DNA from: Sporosarcina globispora
GTDB taxonomy: Bacteria; Bacillota; Bacilli; Bacillales; Cytobacillaceae
Assembly (NCBI RefSeq): GCF_001274725.1
Contig: NZ_LGUF01000007.1
Span: 3,830,090 to 3,894,089, forward strand
DNA: 64,000 nt
Direction of reading: 5' to 3'
Part shown: positions 36,146-44,961 of the stretch, piece by piece
Position numbering within the stretch: the stretch's first letter is position 1
Layout: every line of letters starts with the position of its first letter
The notes under the pieces: model-generated
Told to the model about the DNA's origin: nothing
Database searches by the model: none
The model's input: the letters and a program-made list of their open reading frames with translations, nothing else
Made by a program: the position numbers and the translations under genes

Positions 36146-37684
36146 CTATTTATTCTCTTTCGTCTGTACTGGCCCTAATTTCATTTCCAACCCGCATTCA
36201 AACATTCGATTCCATGGTGCAAAACTATCTATTTTTTGAAGCTCAACCTCTTTAAAGCTATGCCGAACCACCTCTTTATACCGCCTTATTAATCGTTTGT
36301 TTCGTTCAAGGTTTACTAGGTCTTCCTTATCTTTCAAATCAAAATAATTTAAATCATACTTTGGCAGGAAGTCTGCCACCATTTCCATCCGTACTTCTGA
36401 TTGGTAGAAGTAGTCATCTAACAAATGATAAAGGAGATTTTCACGGATGATATCGGTTTGCTCACGAAGACCGACAACCCCTTGGGCGATTGTCGTTCCT
36501 AGTGTATTGCAATTCGTATTCCAGCCTTTATACGAAAGCAATTGATCGAGGATCCCCTCTTCATCTAAAAGAGTAATTAACTCAAGATCCCCGCCATTGG
36601 CATACGCTGAATCCGCTACAATGACCTTTTTCCCTGACTGAATATACTTTTTTATCTGATCAACAAACGTTAGCATATTTCGGAAACTGGTATATGTAAT
36701 GTCTTTTTCAAACTGTTCCCAGGACTCTTGCATCACCCGACCTGGAGTGTTGTATGCCAATATCAAATCAGCAGACTCCGGATTGTCTGCAAGCTGGCAT
36801 CCTGCAGCAAAGATATGGGCTTTCATGCTTTCCCCAAATGGCCGATCTTCATACATTGGAATTAACTGGGGACCAAGCGTACTGCTCCAAAGCGGATAGA
36901 TCTTTGGACAAACCCCCGTTAGCTCATTGTAGACACGAGCCAGCAACGTCGCTCCGACCTCATCAGATCCAGGATACATTTGAACCTTTTTATATAGACG
37001 AAGCTGTTCCCGTTTGGCAACGATCACCTTCTGATCTATAGCCGTATAGCCGTATTCAGCACTGTCATCCTGAGGAATCGACAGGAAGGTCAGAACCCCT
37101 TCATGTACAAGGTCTAGCATTCTTTTATTGATAGTTAAATTAAACGCTCTTCTTGATTCATAATCTTCTATGTATGATTTCGGAAGCTTGGATTCAATCG
37201 AATCCAGCAATTTTACTTCATCCTCGGACAATTTGTCCCGTGTTCTTTTATCCATTAAAGAAGCACGTAAAAATAGCTCGCGGCCAAACTCTTGGTAATA
37301 ATCAGGCTCTTCATCATTTGAGCTATATTTAGGTGTCCGCATCACAACGTTCGCTGCAAAAATGGGCAAAGTAGGGTATGTTTTATGGAAAGAACGCAAT
37401 TTTTCAATAAATAAATCGCTCTGCTCTTTATCAATGTGATGTAAGCGCGAAGGAATCAAGCCTCCATATAAAAGCATATCCACGCTAAGGATAAGTGCAT
37501 CGGATGTACCTACAGCCTCATTCAGCCATTCCCATAACCCTTTTGTATCAGCAGGACGTTTTTTCAATCCCAATAGGTGTTCTGGCGGCATCACTAACTG
37601 AAGATCCGGAACGGACCGGGCAATCCTCTGAACAATAAGGGTATTACAAGGGCGTTCGTCAAACATCAAATAGACAATTTTCAC
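36146..37684 (-). CDS. DUF4127-family protein
   Basis: About 512 residues of the DUF4127 family. Visible conserved pieces are MFDERPCNTLIVQRIA near the start, SVDMLLYGGLIPSR near residue 70, RTPKYSSNDEEPDYY near 110, and a C-terminal ADSAYANGGDLELI followed by TNCNTLGTTIAQGV. No signal peptide or membrane segment is seen. The enzymatic activity of this family is not known to me; the acidic, Asn-rich conserved motifs suggest a hydrolase or metal-dependent enzyme. The context (NanE, ROK kinase, sugar ABC importer) points to amino-sugar glycan breakdown. GTG at 37684 has a better-spaced site than GTG at 37693. Confidence 0.8.
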   Translation of the reverse strand: MKIVYLMFDERPCNTLIVQRIARSVPDLQLVMPPEHLLGLKKRPADTKGLWEWLNEAVGTSDALILSVDMLLYGGLIPSRLHHIDKEQSDLFIEKLRSFHKTYPTLPIFAANVVMRTPKYSSNDEEPDYYQEFGRELFLRASLMDKRTRDKLSEDEVKLLDSIESKLPKSYIEDYESRRAFNLTINKRMLDLVHEGVLTFLSIPQDDSAEYGYTAIDQKVIVAKREQLRLYKKVQMYPGSDEVGATLLARVYNELTGVCPKIYPLWSSTLGPQLIPMYEDRPFGESMKAHIFAAGCQLADNPESADLILAYNTPGRVMQESWEQFEKDITYTSFRNMLTFVDQIKKYIQSGKKVIVADSAYANGGDLELITLLDEEGILDQLLSYKGWNTNCNTLGTTIAQGVVGLREQTDIIRENLLYHLLDDYFYQSEVRMEMVADFLPKYDLNYFDLKDKEDLVNLERNKRLIRRYKEVVRHSFKEVELQKIDSFAPWNRMFECGLEMKLGPVQTKENK

Positions 37685-37724
37685 TTCTCTCACCTTCCTC
37701 CCAGCTTAAGCCAAACACGCTCCA

Positions 37725-39404
37725 TTAACCATTTTTCACTTTCTTGGCGTACCCATCATTCCCCTTAAGTTCCTTTGAGAGAATATCAATGAAATATAAC
37801 ATGGAAATTTCACTGATGGAGCTATTCTCCCGTTCTGATTGTTCCATTGTTGGAATTAAAGTGGCAAAATCAGAAACATTGGAGACTGGAGAATCTTGCT
37901 GGCTTGTAATACTAATGGTTTGTGCCCCTTTACTTTTGGCAACTTCCAAAATACTGATCACTTCAGAATCATATCCTGACAAACTCAGGCCAATCACAAC
38001 CGTTCCGGATTTTAATAGGTTGTGGGATAGATCCATTTGGTATCGATTCGTAAAGGCATCCACAGCTATTCCCGTTTTCATTAATTTATACTTTAACTGT
38101 TTCGTAACGAATTCTAGTTCTTCTGGGCTGTAAAGAAAGATTTGTTTTGCAGAAATTAAGGAATCTTTAAGCTGTACAATATCCTTTGTGCGATACAGCG
38201 TTTCAAATTTATTAAACATATTTGTATAGATTTTCCGAATCTCATTTAAGTCATTTTTTTCTTTTTTCTCATGCAGCCGTGCACTGACGATCGCTTCTTT
38301 TGCCATTAAACGAAGCCGGTTATAGGAACCGATATTGAGCTTTTTGCAAAATCTTGTAATGGTCGCCTCAGATACATTGATTAGCTGAGCCAACTCTGAG
38401 ATTGTTTTATTGGGTACGGATTCCAAATTCAGCGAGATGTAATCGGCAATCATCTGCTCCCCTTTCGTCAATTTATGACGATTCGAGCCGAGCATCGTGG
38501 TAATTTGATTTAAAGGCTGCAAAGATTCCTGCAGCAGGAAATGCCGTAACGCTCCAATCATTCCTGCATCGTTAAGGTTCCGGGCAATTTCAATTTTCGT
38601 ATTGCTAAGGATGGAAGCAATCAGATCCTTTTGCAGCTGCTCTATAATCAATGGGTATAAATATTCCTTTTGAGCAGAGATTCCGCCACCGATAATAATC
38701 ATTTCTGGGTTCATCATATAGGCAATCGTGGCAATCCCTTTTGATAAGTAATAGACAAGGCGTTCGATTTCATGAATGCAAACTTCATCCCCTTGATGCG
38801 CTAGTTCAAAAATCTTCTTCCCATTGATATCACTCTCAGGTATCTCTTTTAACCTTGCGACATTGCTAACCAATACTCTTGTAGAGGCAAGCTCCTGGAA
38901 TTGTCTTCCCTCAATCGGAATATAGCCAATTTCACCACCGCTAAAGCTATGCCCTGTATGAAGTTTATTGTCTAATATATAACTTCCGCCGATTCCGGTA
39001 CCCACTGTTAGGCAAAATAAGCTTTTCACATCTTTTCCGGTACCCATCCATGACTCAGCCAGCCCTGCACAGTTCACATCATTTTCGACCTCAACAGGCA
39101 GATCAAAATAGGCCTCTAACTCTTGCTTCAACGGTGTTCCTGTATAATCAGGAATAAGGGAGGATGCATAAAGAATCTTTCCTTCCTTTGAATCAACCTG
39201 GCCTGCAGTACTAATACAGACTCCACTTAAGTCTTGCTGAGCCATCATTTCCCTGCCTAGTTGTTTCACCTTTTTTACAATTTCAGCCCTGCCTAAATGT
39301 GCTTCCGTCAACATTTCAAATCTTTCAATGAAATTTCCTTCCTCGGTAATCACACCATATTTTATTAATGTCCCTCCAATATCTACCGTCAAAAAATTCC
39401 TCAT
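37725..39404 (-). CDS. ROK-family sugar kinase fused to an RpiR-type regulator
   Basis: About 559 residues. Residues 1-300 are a ROK kinase: LTVDIGGTLIKYGVI (phosphate loop), then GTGIGGSYILDNKLHTGHSF, with the family His-Gly-like and acidic residues. Residues about 305-400 are an RpiR/MurR winged helix (MIADYISLNLESVPNKTISE then SEATITRFCKKLN). The rest is a SIS sugar-phosphate isomerase domain. Kinase and regulator are normally separate proteins, so the fusion could let it phosphorylate the sugar and sense the sugar phosphate. The ATG at 39404 has AGGTGGG and gives the proper ROK N-terminus; an upstream start at 39458 does not. Confidence 0.85.
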   Translation of the reverse strand: MRNFLTVDIGGTLIKYGVITEEGNFIERFEMLTEAHLGRAEIVKKVKQLGREMMAQQDLSGVCISTAGQVDSKEGKILYASSLIPDYTGTPLKQELEAYFDLPVEVENDVNCAGLAESWMGTGKDVKSLFCLTVGTGIGGSYILDNKLHTGHSFSGGEIGYIPIEGRQFQELASTRVLVSNVARLKEIPESDINGKKIFELAHQGDEVCIHEIERLVYYLSKGIATIAYMMNPEMIIIGGGISAQKEYLYPLIIEQLQKDLIASILSNTKIEIARNLNDAGMIGALRHFLLQESLQPLNQITTMLGSNRHKLTKGEQMIADYISLNLESVPNKTISELAQLINVSEATITRFCKKLNIGSYNRLRLMAKEAIVSARLHEKKEKNDLNEIRKIYTNMFNKFETLYRTKDIVQLKDSLISAKQIFLYSPEELEFVTKQLKYKLMKTGIAVDAFTNRYQMDLSHNLLKSGTVVIGLSLSGYDSEVISILEVAKSKGAQTISITSQQDSPVSNVSDFATLIPTMEQSERENSSISEISMLYFIDILSKELKGNDGYAKKVKNG

Positions 39405-39565
39405 GATAAACCCACCTTCAATTCTAAGAAAGAGACTCAACTTTCCTCTGCATTTCATTTAAACCGTTTTATTTGCTCCTTTAAATAGACCTTATTTTTG
39501 TGTTTGATTATACTGCCTTAATCAGGCAAGTTTGTTCTAATCACTCTGCCATCCCAACCAGCTCA

Positions 39566-40390
39566 TCATCCTTTAACTGCACCATCTGTCTGACCAGAAA
39601 CAAAGTATTTTTGTAACCAGATAAAAATGAGTAAAGTAGGAATGGTTGTTAATATAGAAGCTGCAGAGATGAGTTTCATATTTGAACCATCAAAATTTTG
39701 AGAAAGCTGAGCAAGACCAATAGACAGAGTATACATTCCACTTTTTGTCGTGTTTAATAGTGGCCATAAATAATCTCCCCATGTAAAAGTAAAAGTATAA
39801 ATCGCCAAGGTAATAATCGTCGGTTTTACAATAGGCAAGGCAATCTTATACCAAACTTGAAATTTATTGGCGCCGTCGAGGTAAGCTGATTCCTCCAGTT
39901 CTTTGGGAACCCGCAAATAAGCCTGACGCATTAAGAAAATCCCAAAAGCGGTTGAAACCTGTAGGATGACAAGCCCAAGATGAGTATTACGAAGCCCTAG
40001 TTCGCCAGCAATTTGAAACAATGGAGCCATATAAAGCTGGAAGGGAACCATCATCGTCGAAATAATTAATGCGAGGGCAAGGCCTCTTCCTCTGAAATCC
40101 ATTCTAGCAAGGGGATAGGCAGCAAGACTGCAAAACAATAAATTCAACGGTACGGCCATAACCGTGACAATCACCGTATTTAAGAAATAAGTACCGAAAT
40201 TTGCTTTTTCAAATGAATCGATAAAATTTACCATGGTTGGATCTTGCGGCAAGATTCCTTCATAGATCCCCTCACCAGGAGATTTTAAAGCCATAAACAA
40301 GGTAACTAAAAATGGTCCTACCGTGATGACCGTAATCAAGACCATAAGAACATAGACCGATATCCTTTTACCAAGTATCTTTGATTTCAA
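39566..40390 (-). CDS. Sugar ABC transporter permease, MalG type
   Basis: A 274-residue inner-membrane permease with six hydrophobic segments and the cytoplasmic EAA loop (ESAYLDGANKFQVWYKIALP) characteristic of CUT1 sugar importers. It pairs with the permease at 40405 and the binding protein at 41543. The TTG start at 40390 follows AAAAGGAG and gives MKSKILGKRISVYVLMVLI. No ATPase gene is present; a shared MsmX-type ATPase likely serves it. Confidence 0.92.
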   Translation of the reverse strand: MKSKILGKRISVYVLMVLITVITVGPFLVTLFMALKSPGEGIYEGILPQDPTMVNFIDSFEKANFGTYFLNTVIVTVMAVPLNLLFCSLAAYPLARMDFRGRGLALALIISTMMVPFQLYMAPLFQIAGELGLRNTHLGLVILQVSTAFGIFLMRQAYLRVPKELEESAYLDGANKFQVWYKIALPIVKPTIITLAIYTFTFTWGDYLWPLLNTTKSGMYTLSIGLAQLSQNFDGSNMKLISAASILTTIPTLLIFIWLQKYFVSGQTDGAVKG

Positions 40391-40404
40391 TTTGTCATCT
40401 CCTT

Positions 40405-41343
40405 TTATGCTCTTAGATCCTCTTCACGTTTACTAGTTAATTTCATTTGCAGCAAAGAAGCACCAATTGCGAGAACCAATAACACCATTCCGGCTGCGGA
40501 AGCAATGCTTACATCCAAATTCATAAATTTATCGTAGATGTACATAACGAGTGTAGTAGTAGCACCTACTGGACCCCCGCCAGTTGTTAAGGCAATTTCC
40601 TCAAACACTTTTAAGCCGCCAATGATTGTCATAACCGAAACAAGAGTAATGGAGGGCATGAGCATCGGTACCGTAATCTTCCAGAACTGTTGGAGGGATG
40701 AAGCCCCGTCTATACTAGCAGATTCATAGACGTCTTTCGGAATGGATTGCAGACCCGCAAGATACATGATCATATAATAGCCCAGTCCCTTCCAAACAGT
40801 AATCATGGCGACTGCAACCAATGCTGTAGACGAATTGACCAAAAGATTTGTTTGCTGATCAAAGATGCCAATCATCATAAGAAACTCAGAAATTAAGCCG
40901 CTCTGTGAATACAGCATCTTCCACATTAATGCAGCAACTACCATCGGCGTAATAACCGGCAAATAATAGAGGACCCTGAATGTACCGACACCTTTAATGC
41001 TTTGATTGACCAATACGGCTAAAACCATTGGTAAAAAAACATTTAAAGGCAGAACAATAACGAGAAACAAAATCGTATTAAAAAAGGCAAGCCAGAATTT
41101 ATCATCCGTAAAGATTTCTTTGAAGTTATCCAAGCCAACAAATTCACCCGTACCGGCAATGATTTTATAATCGAGGAAGCTCCATTTAAAAGCTTCTATG
41201 ATCGGAATAACAAGAAATACGACTAGGACCAATATGGCCGGCAGCAAAAACAGCCATGGTGTTAAGATTTTCATAACCCCTGTTCTTTTTTTCGGGGCCG
41301 TTTTGATTTCGATATTAGTGGTGGTGTAAGGAATTTTCTCCAT
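40405..41343 (-). CDS. Sugar ABC transporter permease, MalF type
   Basis: About 312 residues, six membrane segments, EAA loop ESASIDGASSLQQFWKITVP near residue 215. A CUT1-family partner of the downstream permease. The ATG at 41343 has GGGAGGG upstream; the longer frame to 41382 lacks a site. It is co-directional with the binding protein, separated by a hairpin that may tune the ratio of the two. Confidence 0.92.
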   Translation of the reverse strand: MEKIPYTTTNIEIKTAPKKRTGVMKILTPWLFLLPAILVLVVFLVIPIIEAFKWSFLDYKIIAGTGEFVGLDNFKEIFTDDKFWLAFFNTILFLVIVLPLNVFLPMVLAVLVNQSIKGVGTFRVLYYLPVITPMVVAALMWKMLYSQSGLISEFLMMIGIFDQQTNLLVNSSTALVAVAMITVWKGLGYYMIMYLAGLQSIPKDVYESASIDGASSLQQFWKITVPMLMPSITLVSVMTIIGGLKVFEEIALTTGGGPVGATTTLVMYIYDKFMNLDVSIASAAGMVLLVLAIGASLLQMKLTSKREEDLRA

Positions 41344-41362
41344 AAGACCCTCCCGAAAAATG

Positions 41363-41403
41363 AGAGACCAGCCTTTTAGCAAGAAAGCTGAAAGCTAGTC
41401 TCT
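41363..41403 (-). terminator. Attenuator-like hairpin between binding protein and permease genes
   Basis: On the minus strand AGAGACTAGC and GCTGGTCTCT pair (ten pairs with one G-U) and are followed by CATTTTTC. Such intercistronic hairpins often cut readthrough and stabilise the binding-protein message, giving more binding protein than permease. Confidence 0.65.
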
Positions 41404-41542
41404 TAATCTTTACTACTATTAAAAATGACTCATTTTCATTCTAGCCTTATTAAAGCTTTACGTTCAATCTTATAAGAAGTACGTCTTTCTGCTCTCTTGC
41501 CATTGCCTTAATTTTATTAGAACCATTCAAGGTGTTTTTTTA

Positions 41543-42877
41543 TTAAAATGTTACTTTTTCATCGGTTTTTTCAAATGACTCGTTCCATTCAGCTTCCAGT
41601 TCTTTTAATGCTTCCTCTGGGGTTACCTTGCCCTGCAAGTTTCGAACGAAAGCATTTTTGGCAGATTCACGGAGGAGGGCACTGTTCTTAGTTGCCTTAA
41701 GCAATACTTTCGAACGTTCTAATGACTTAGATGCCTCTAACATACCTAGTGCTTTTTGTGAATCCCCTGGATTTTGGAAATAATCATCTTCTAAAGATTC
41801 CAATGTAGAAGGTAATACCGTACCAGCAGTTTTAGCAAATTCAAGCTGATTTTCAGCATTTAACACAAATTCAGTTAAAGCAACAGCCGCATCAGGATTT
41901 TGCGATTTCGAAGGGACCGCAAAGTTCATGACGGCCACATTCATTGGAGCATCCGCCCCGCTTAATGGCTGCCCTGCTTTAGAAGCAGCATAAATATCAG
42001 GTGCACCAGACTCAATCGGCCCTAGGAATGTTACGCCACTTTCAAGAAACGAAACATTTCCAGCCATATAAAGCTCCTGTCCTCCCGAAAAAGAACCTTC
42101 AGCATTTTCCTGAGGCATTAAGCCCTCTTGGTACATTTTTTGCGTTAATGTAAAGTATTCTAGAATGGCTTTATTATTTGCAAAGACCGCTTTTCCATCC
42201 TTTACAATTGGTCCCCCGTTTGCAAGAGTCGCCATTTTCTCAATAATGGTATTCCCATCATTGATCACCTGATAGAAAGATGGTTTTCCAGTCGCTTCAG
42301 TTACAGCTTTTGCGGTTTCATAGACTCCTTTAAAATCAGCAGGTGTCTCCGTAATGCCTGCCTGTTCAAAATGATCACCATTGTACCAGCTTACAGTTGT
42401 GGTTAAATACCAAGGAAGGGCATAAAGTTTCTCGTCATAAAATCCTGCCACATAGGCCCCTTCTACAAATGACTTCTTCGTTTCTTCATTGAGTAATTCT
42501 GTTAAATCAAGAAGGCCGCCTTGCGCTGCAATGTTGGACATATAATGTGGATTTAAGTTTACAACATCAGGTACATCATCACCTGTAAGTGAAGTCAATA
42601 CTTTTTTCTCCATTTCATTTTGCGGGATATCTTCAATAATGACATCTAAATCAGGGTGAAGTTCCTCAAATTTTTTCTCGATGTTGTCAAAATATGTATC
42701 AAAGGGTTCCCCTGCTAAAGATGCTGTCCAAAGTGTCACTTCTCCTGAAAGTTCATCTGACTTCTCTGACCGATTCTCCTCTGAATTGCTCGTTTCATTC
42801 CCGCTACAAGCCACTAAACCAAAAGCAAGTCCTGCTGTGAAAAGTCCCGTTACTAATTTTTTTGTCCCTTTCTTCAT
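41543..42877 (-). CDS. Sugar ABC transporter substrate-binding lipoprotein
   Basis: A 444-residue extracytoplasmic binding protein of the CUT1 family, first gene of the operon. Signal peptide with lipobox LVAC at about Cys24, then a Ser/Glu-rich linker and the ligand-binding lobes (VTLWTASLAGEPFDTYFDNI; LYALPWYLTTTVSWYNGDHF; NEDGNTIIEKMATLANG-like region). It delivers the sugar to the two permeases. The ligand is not readable from sequence; operon context suggests an amino sugar or an amino-sugar oligosaccharide. Start ATG at 42877, with GGGAGGGAAAGG upstream. Confidence 0.92.
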   Translation of the reverse strand: MKKGTKKLVTGLFTAGLAFGLVACSGNETSNSEENRSEKSDELSGEVTLWTASLAGEPFDTYFDNIEKKFEELHPDLDVIIEDIPQNEMEKKVLTSLTGDDVPDVVNLNPHYMSNIAAQGGLLDLTELLNEETKKSFVEGAYVAGFYDEKLYALPWYLTTTVSWYNGDHFEQAGITETPADFKGVYETAKAVTEATGKPSFYQVINDGNTIIEKMATLANGGPIVKDGKAVFANNKAILEYFTLTQKMYQEGLMPQENAEGSFSGGQELYMAGNVSFLESGVTFLGPIESGAPDIYAASKAGQPLSGADAPMNVAVMNFAVPSKSQNPDAAVALTEFVLNAENQLEFAKTAGTVLPSTLESLEDDYFQNPGDSQKALGMLEASKSLERSKVLLKATKNSALLRESAKNAFVRNLQGKVTPEEALKELEAEWNESFEKTDEKVTF

Positions 42878-42970
42878 TGACCTTTCCCTCCCCCACTAAC
42901 CCTCTAATTTTATTTAAACCTCTTACAATTACAATATTATTAAAAGTTTTAAAATATCGCAATTATTTTT

Positions 42971-43015
42971 AAAATAAATTTCATAAAATTCATTTTATTA
43001 AAAAAAAATTTCATT
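42971..43015. promoter_or_regulatory. Candidate operator repeats in the divergent sugar-cluster promoter
   Basis: Two direct copies of a TGAAATTT(A/T)TTTT motif (minus-strand sense), at 42971-42984 and 43001-43015, 30 bases apart. They are just upstream of the rightward -35 box and within the leftward promoter region. They could be sites for the RpiR-type domain of the ROK fusion; this is inferred from position only. Confidence 0.4.
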
Positions 43016-43020
43016 TTAAA

Positions 43021-43050
43021 TTGACAGAATGTTCAAACAATAAATATAAT
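43021..43050 (+). promoter_or_regulatory. Sigma-A promoter of the secreted glycosyl-hydrolase-like gene
   Basis: TTGACA at 43021-43026 and TATAAT at 43045-43050 with an 18-base spacer, both perfect consensus. The start codon follows 107 bases downstream. Confidence 0.85.
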
Positions 43051-43156
43051 GGGAATTGGATATTTTCATCAAAACACCTTTGCTTTTAAAAGGATGAGTC
43101 CAAGGAGGGATGAATTAGCAATTTGGAAAAAAGCCAAAAACTATGGAGGGGAAACC

Positions 43157-44827
43157 ATGAAAAAATGGATGAGTATTCTATTCACTGCCGTTTTAATTGT
43201 CTCATTAGCTACTCCGATTTACGCAGCATCAGACAAAGGACTCGAACAAACTTTAGCTAACCTCGTCGAAAACGACAAGATGAAAGGAAGAGTCCTTTGG
43301 TATGATTTATCTGCCAACATTTATAACCTAGATACACCTGAAGAGGTTGCAGATATTGTTGCAAAGACAGCAAATGCAAATATTGACACCATTGTATTAG
43401 ATGTTAAAAATTACACTGGTTTTGTTGGGTATAACAGTGAGATTGCTCCGCATATGAGTACAGCAACATCGATCCCAAAATACGGTGATTTTCCAGAAGG
43501 TTATGATTTACTTGAAGTTGTCATTGCGGAAGCAGACAAACATGGGCTTGAGGTTTTGGTAAATGTAAACTCATTCTCAGAGGGCCAAAATACATATAAA
43601 GCCGGTCCAGCCTTCGAGCATCCAGAATGGCAAGCACAATTTTATACAGCCGTGAGAATAGCAGAGGCTGCAAATGGCGAGACCTTAGCCATTAAAAAGG
43701 TCAATGCAGAAAGAGGGTCAAATGAGCTAGCTCTATATACTCCTGATCAATATGATGTATCTCCTTCTAACAGATGGGGTGTTGAGGTTCAAATTGCAGA
43801 TGGAGTAATTACAAAAATTGAGGACCGTTCGACAACTGGTGCCCAGGCCTTAGAAGTTCCTGATAATGGAGCAGTATTATCCGCACACGGAACAGCACGC
43901 ACTTGGGTTTTAGAAAATCTTGAGGTTGGGGAAACGGTTCAATATGATCAGACAGAGGCGAAGATTATCCCTGCATCTGAGTATCCTTCTTCCTCTGTAT
44001 TTGTTAATCCAATCCGCGAAGATGTGCGTGAATATGAACTAAGTATTATTGAAGAAATCATTTCGAACTATGACGTAGATGGCATTGTTCTTGACAGAGC
44101 AAGATACGCAAATGAACATGCAGACTTTAGTGATTTAAGTCGTCAAAAATTCGAAGAATACATCGGTGCACCAGTTGCAAATTGGCCAGAGGATATTTAT
44201 GAAATTCAGTTCGACGGTTCCGAGCAAAACATTGAAGAAGGTCCATTATATAAGGACTGGATTGAATTTAGAGCGCATAATATACAATCTTACTTTAAAC
44301 AGGTTGAAAACCTTGTTCATTCCCATAATGAAGATTTAATCTTTACGACTTATGTTGGTTCTTGGTACCCGCTTTATTACAATGAGGGTGTAAACTGGGC
44401 AAGCCAAACCCATCAGCCTGAATACGACTGGGCGAGTGAAGATTATCATAAAACAGGCTATGCAGAATACCTCGACTTCTTAATGACTGGAAACTATTAT
44501 TATGATGTGACCGTCGAAGAATCGGATGCAAAAGGATTGCCATATTGGTATAGTGTTGAAGGTTCAGCACAATTGGCAATGGATGTTGTCAATTATGCGA
44601 CACCTCTATATGGTTCACTTTATCTCTTTCAATATCAAGGCGACCCAGAACAGTTTAGAAAAGCAATTCGTGCTGTAGAAGATAACACGCACGGAATTAT
44701 GCTATTCGACTTAGTTTACCTAGAACAATATGATTGGTGGCATATAGTTGAAGAAGAATTTGAAAAAGATACCAAAGCTCCCCATCATATTCCTGGGATC
44801 TTGAAAATGGTTCGAGAAGACAATTAG
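43157..44827 (+). CDS. Secreted glycosyl-hydrolase-like protein (GHL10/DUF187-like)
   Basis: About 556 residues from the ATG at 43157 (GGAGGGG site); earlier in-frame starts lie inside the promoter. Residues 1-26 are a signal peptide ending PIYAASD, without a lipobox, so it is secreted. The body has a TIM-barrel-like pattern: DTIVLDVKNYTGFVGYNSEI, GLEVLVNVNSFSEGQNTY, and VDGIVLDRARYANEHADFSD, typical of family-10-like glycosyl hydrolases. Candidate catalytic acids include the Asp in VLDRARY. It is divergent from the sugar importer operon, so it likely releases the imported sugar from an extracellular glycan. Confidence 0.8.
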   Translation: MKKWMSILFTAVLIVSLATPIYAASDKGLEQTLANLVENDKMKGRVLWYDLSANIYNLDTPEEVADIVAKTANANIDTIVLDVKNYTGFVGYNSEIAPHMSTATSIPKYGDFPEGYDLLEVVIAEADKHGLEVLVNVNSFSEGQNTYKAGPAFEHPEWQAQFYTAVRIAEAANGETLAIKKVNAERGSNELALYTPDQYDVSPSNRWGVEVQIADGVITKIEDRSTTGAQALEVPDNGAVLSAHGTARTWVLENLEVGETVQYDQTEAKIIPASEYPSSSVFVNPIREDVREYELSIIEEIISNYDVDGIVLDRARYANEHADFSDLSRQKFEEYIGAPVANWPEDIYEIQFDGSEQNIEEGPLYKDWIEFRAHNIQSYFKQVENLVHSHNEDLIFTTYVGSWYPLYYNEGVNWASQTHQPEYDWASEDYHKTGYAEYLDFLMTGNYYYDVTVEESDAKGLPYWYSVEGSAQLAMDVVNYATPLYGSLYLFQYQGDPEQFRKAIRAVEDNTHGIMLFDLVYLEQYDWWHIVEEEFEKDTKAPHHIPGILKMVREDN

Positions 44828-44863
44828 GAATCATTTATAGCGTGAAGAATATCCCTATAGAAC

Positions 44864-44909
44864 AAACCCGGTAAGGAGAACAATTGGTTCTCTTTAATCG
44901 GGTTTTTGT
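44864..44909 (+). terminator. Terminator of the glycosyl-hydrolase-like gene
   Basis: AAACCCG and CGGGTTT form the base of a larger stem whose inner part pairs GGAGAAC with GTTCTC, followed by TTTTTG. Confidence 0.8.
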
Positions 44910-44961
44910 TCGTTTTAGATTCTTTTTCTAGTTGGCCCTTTTCTAAAAGAATGTTGTTTTT

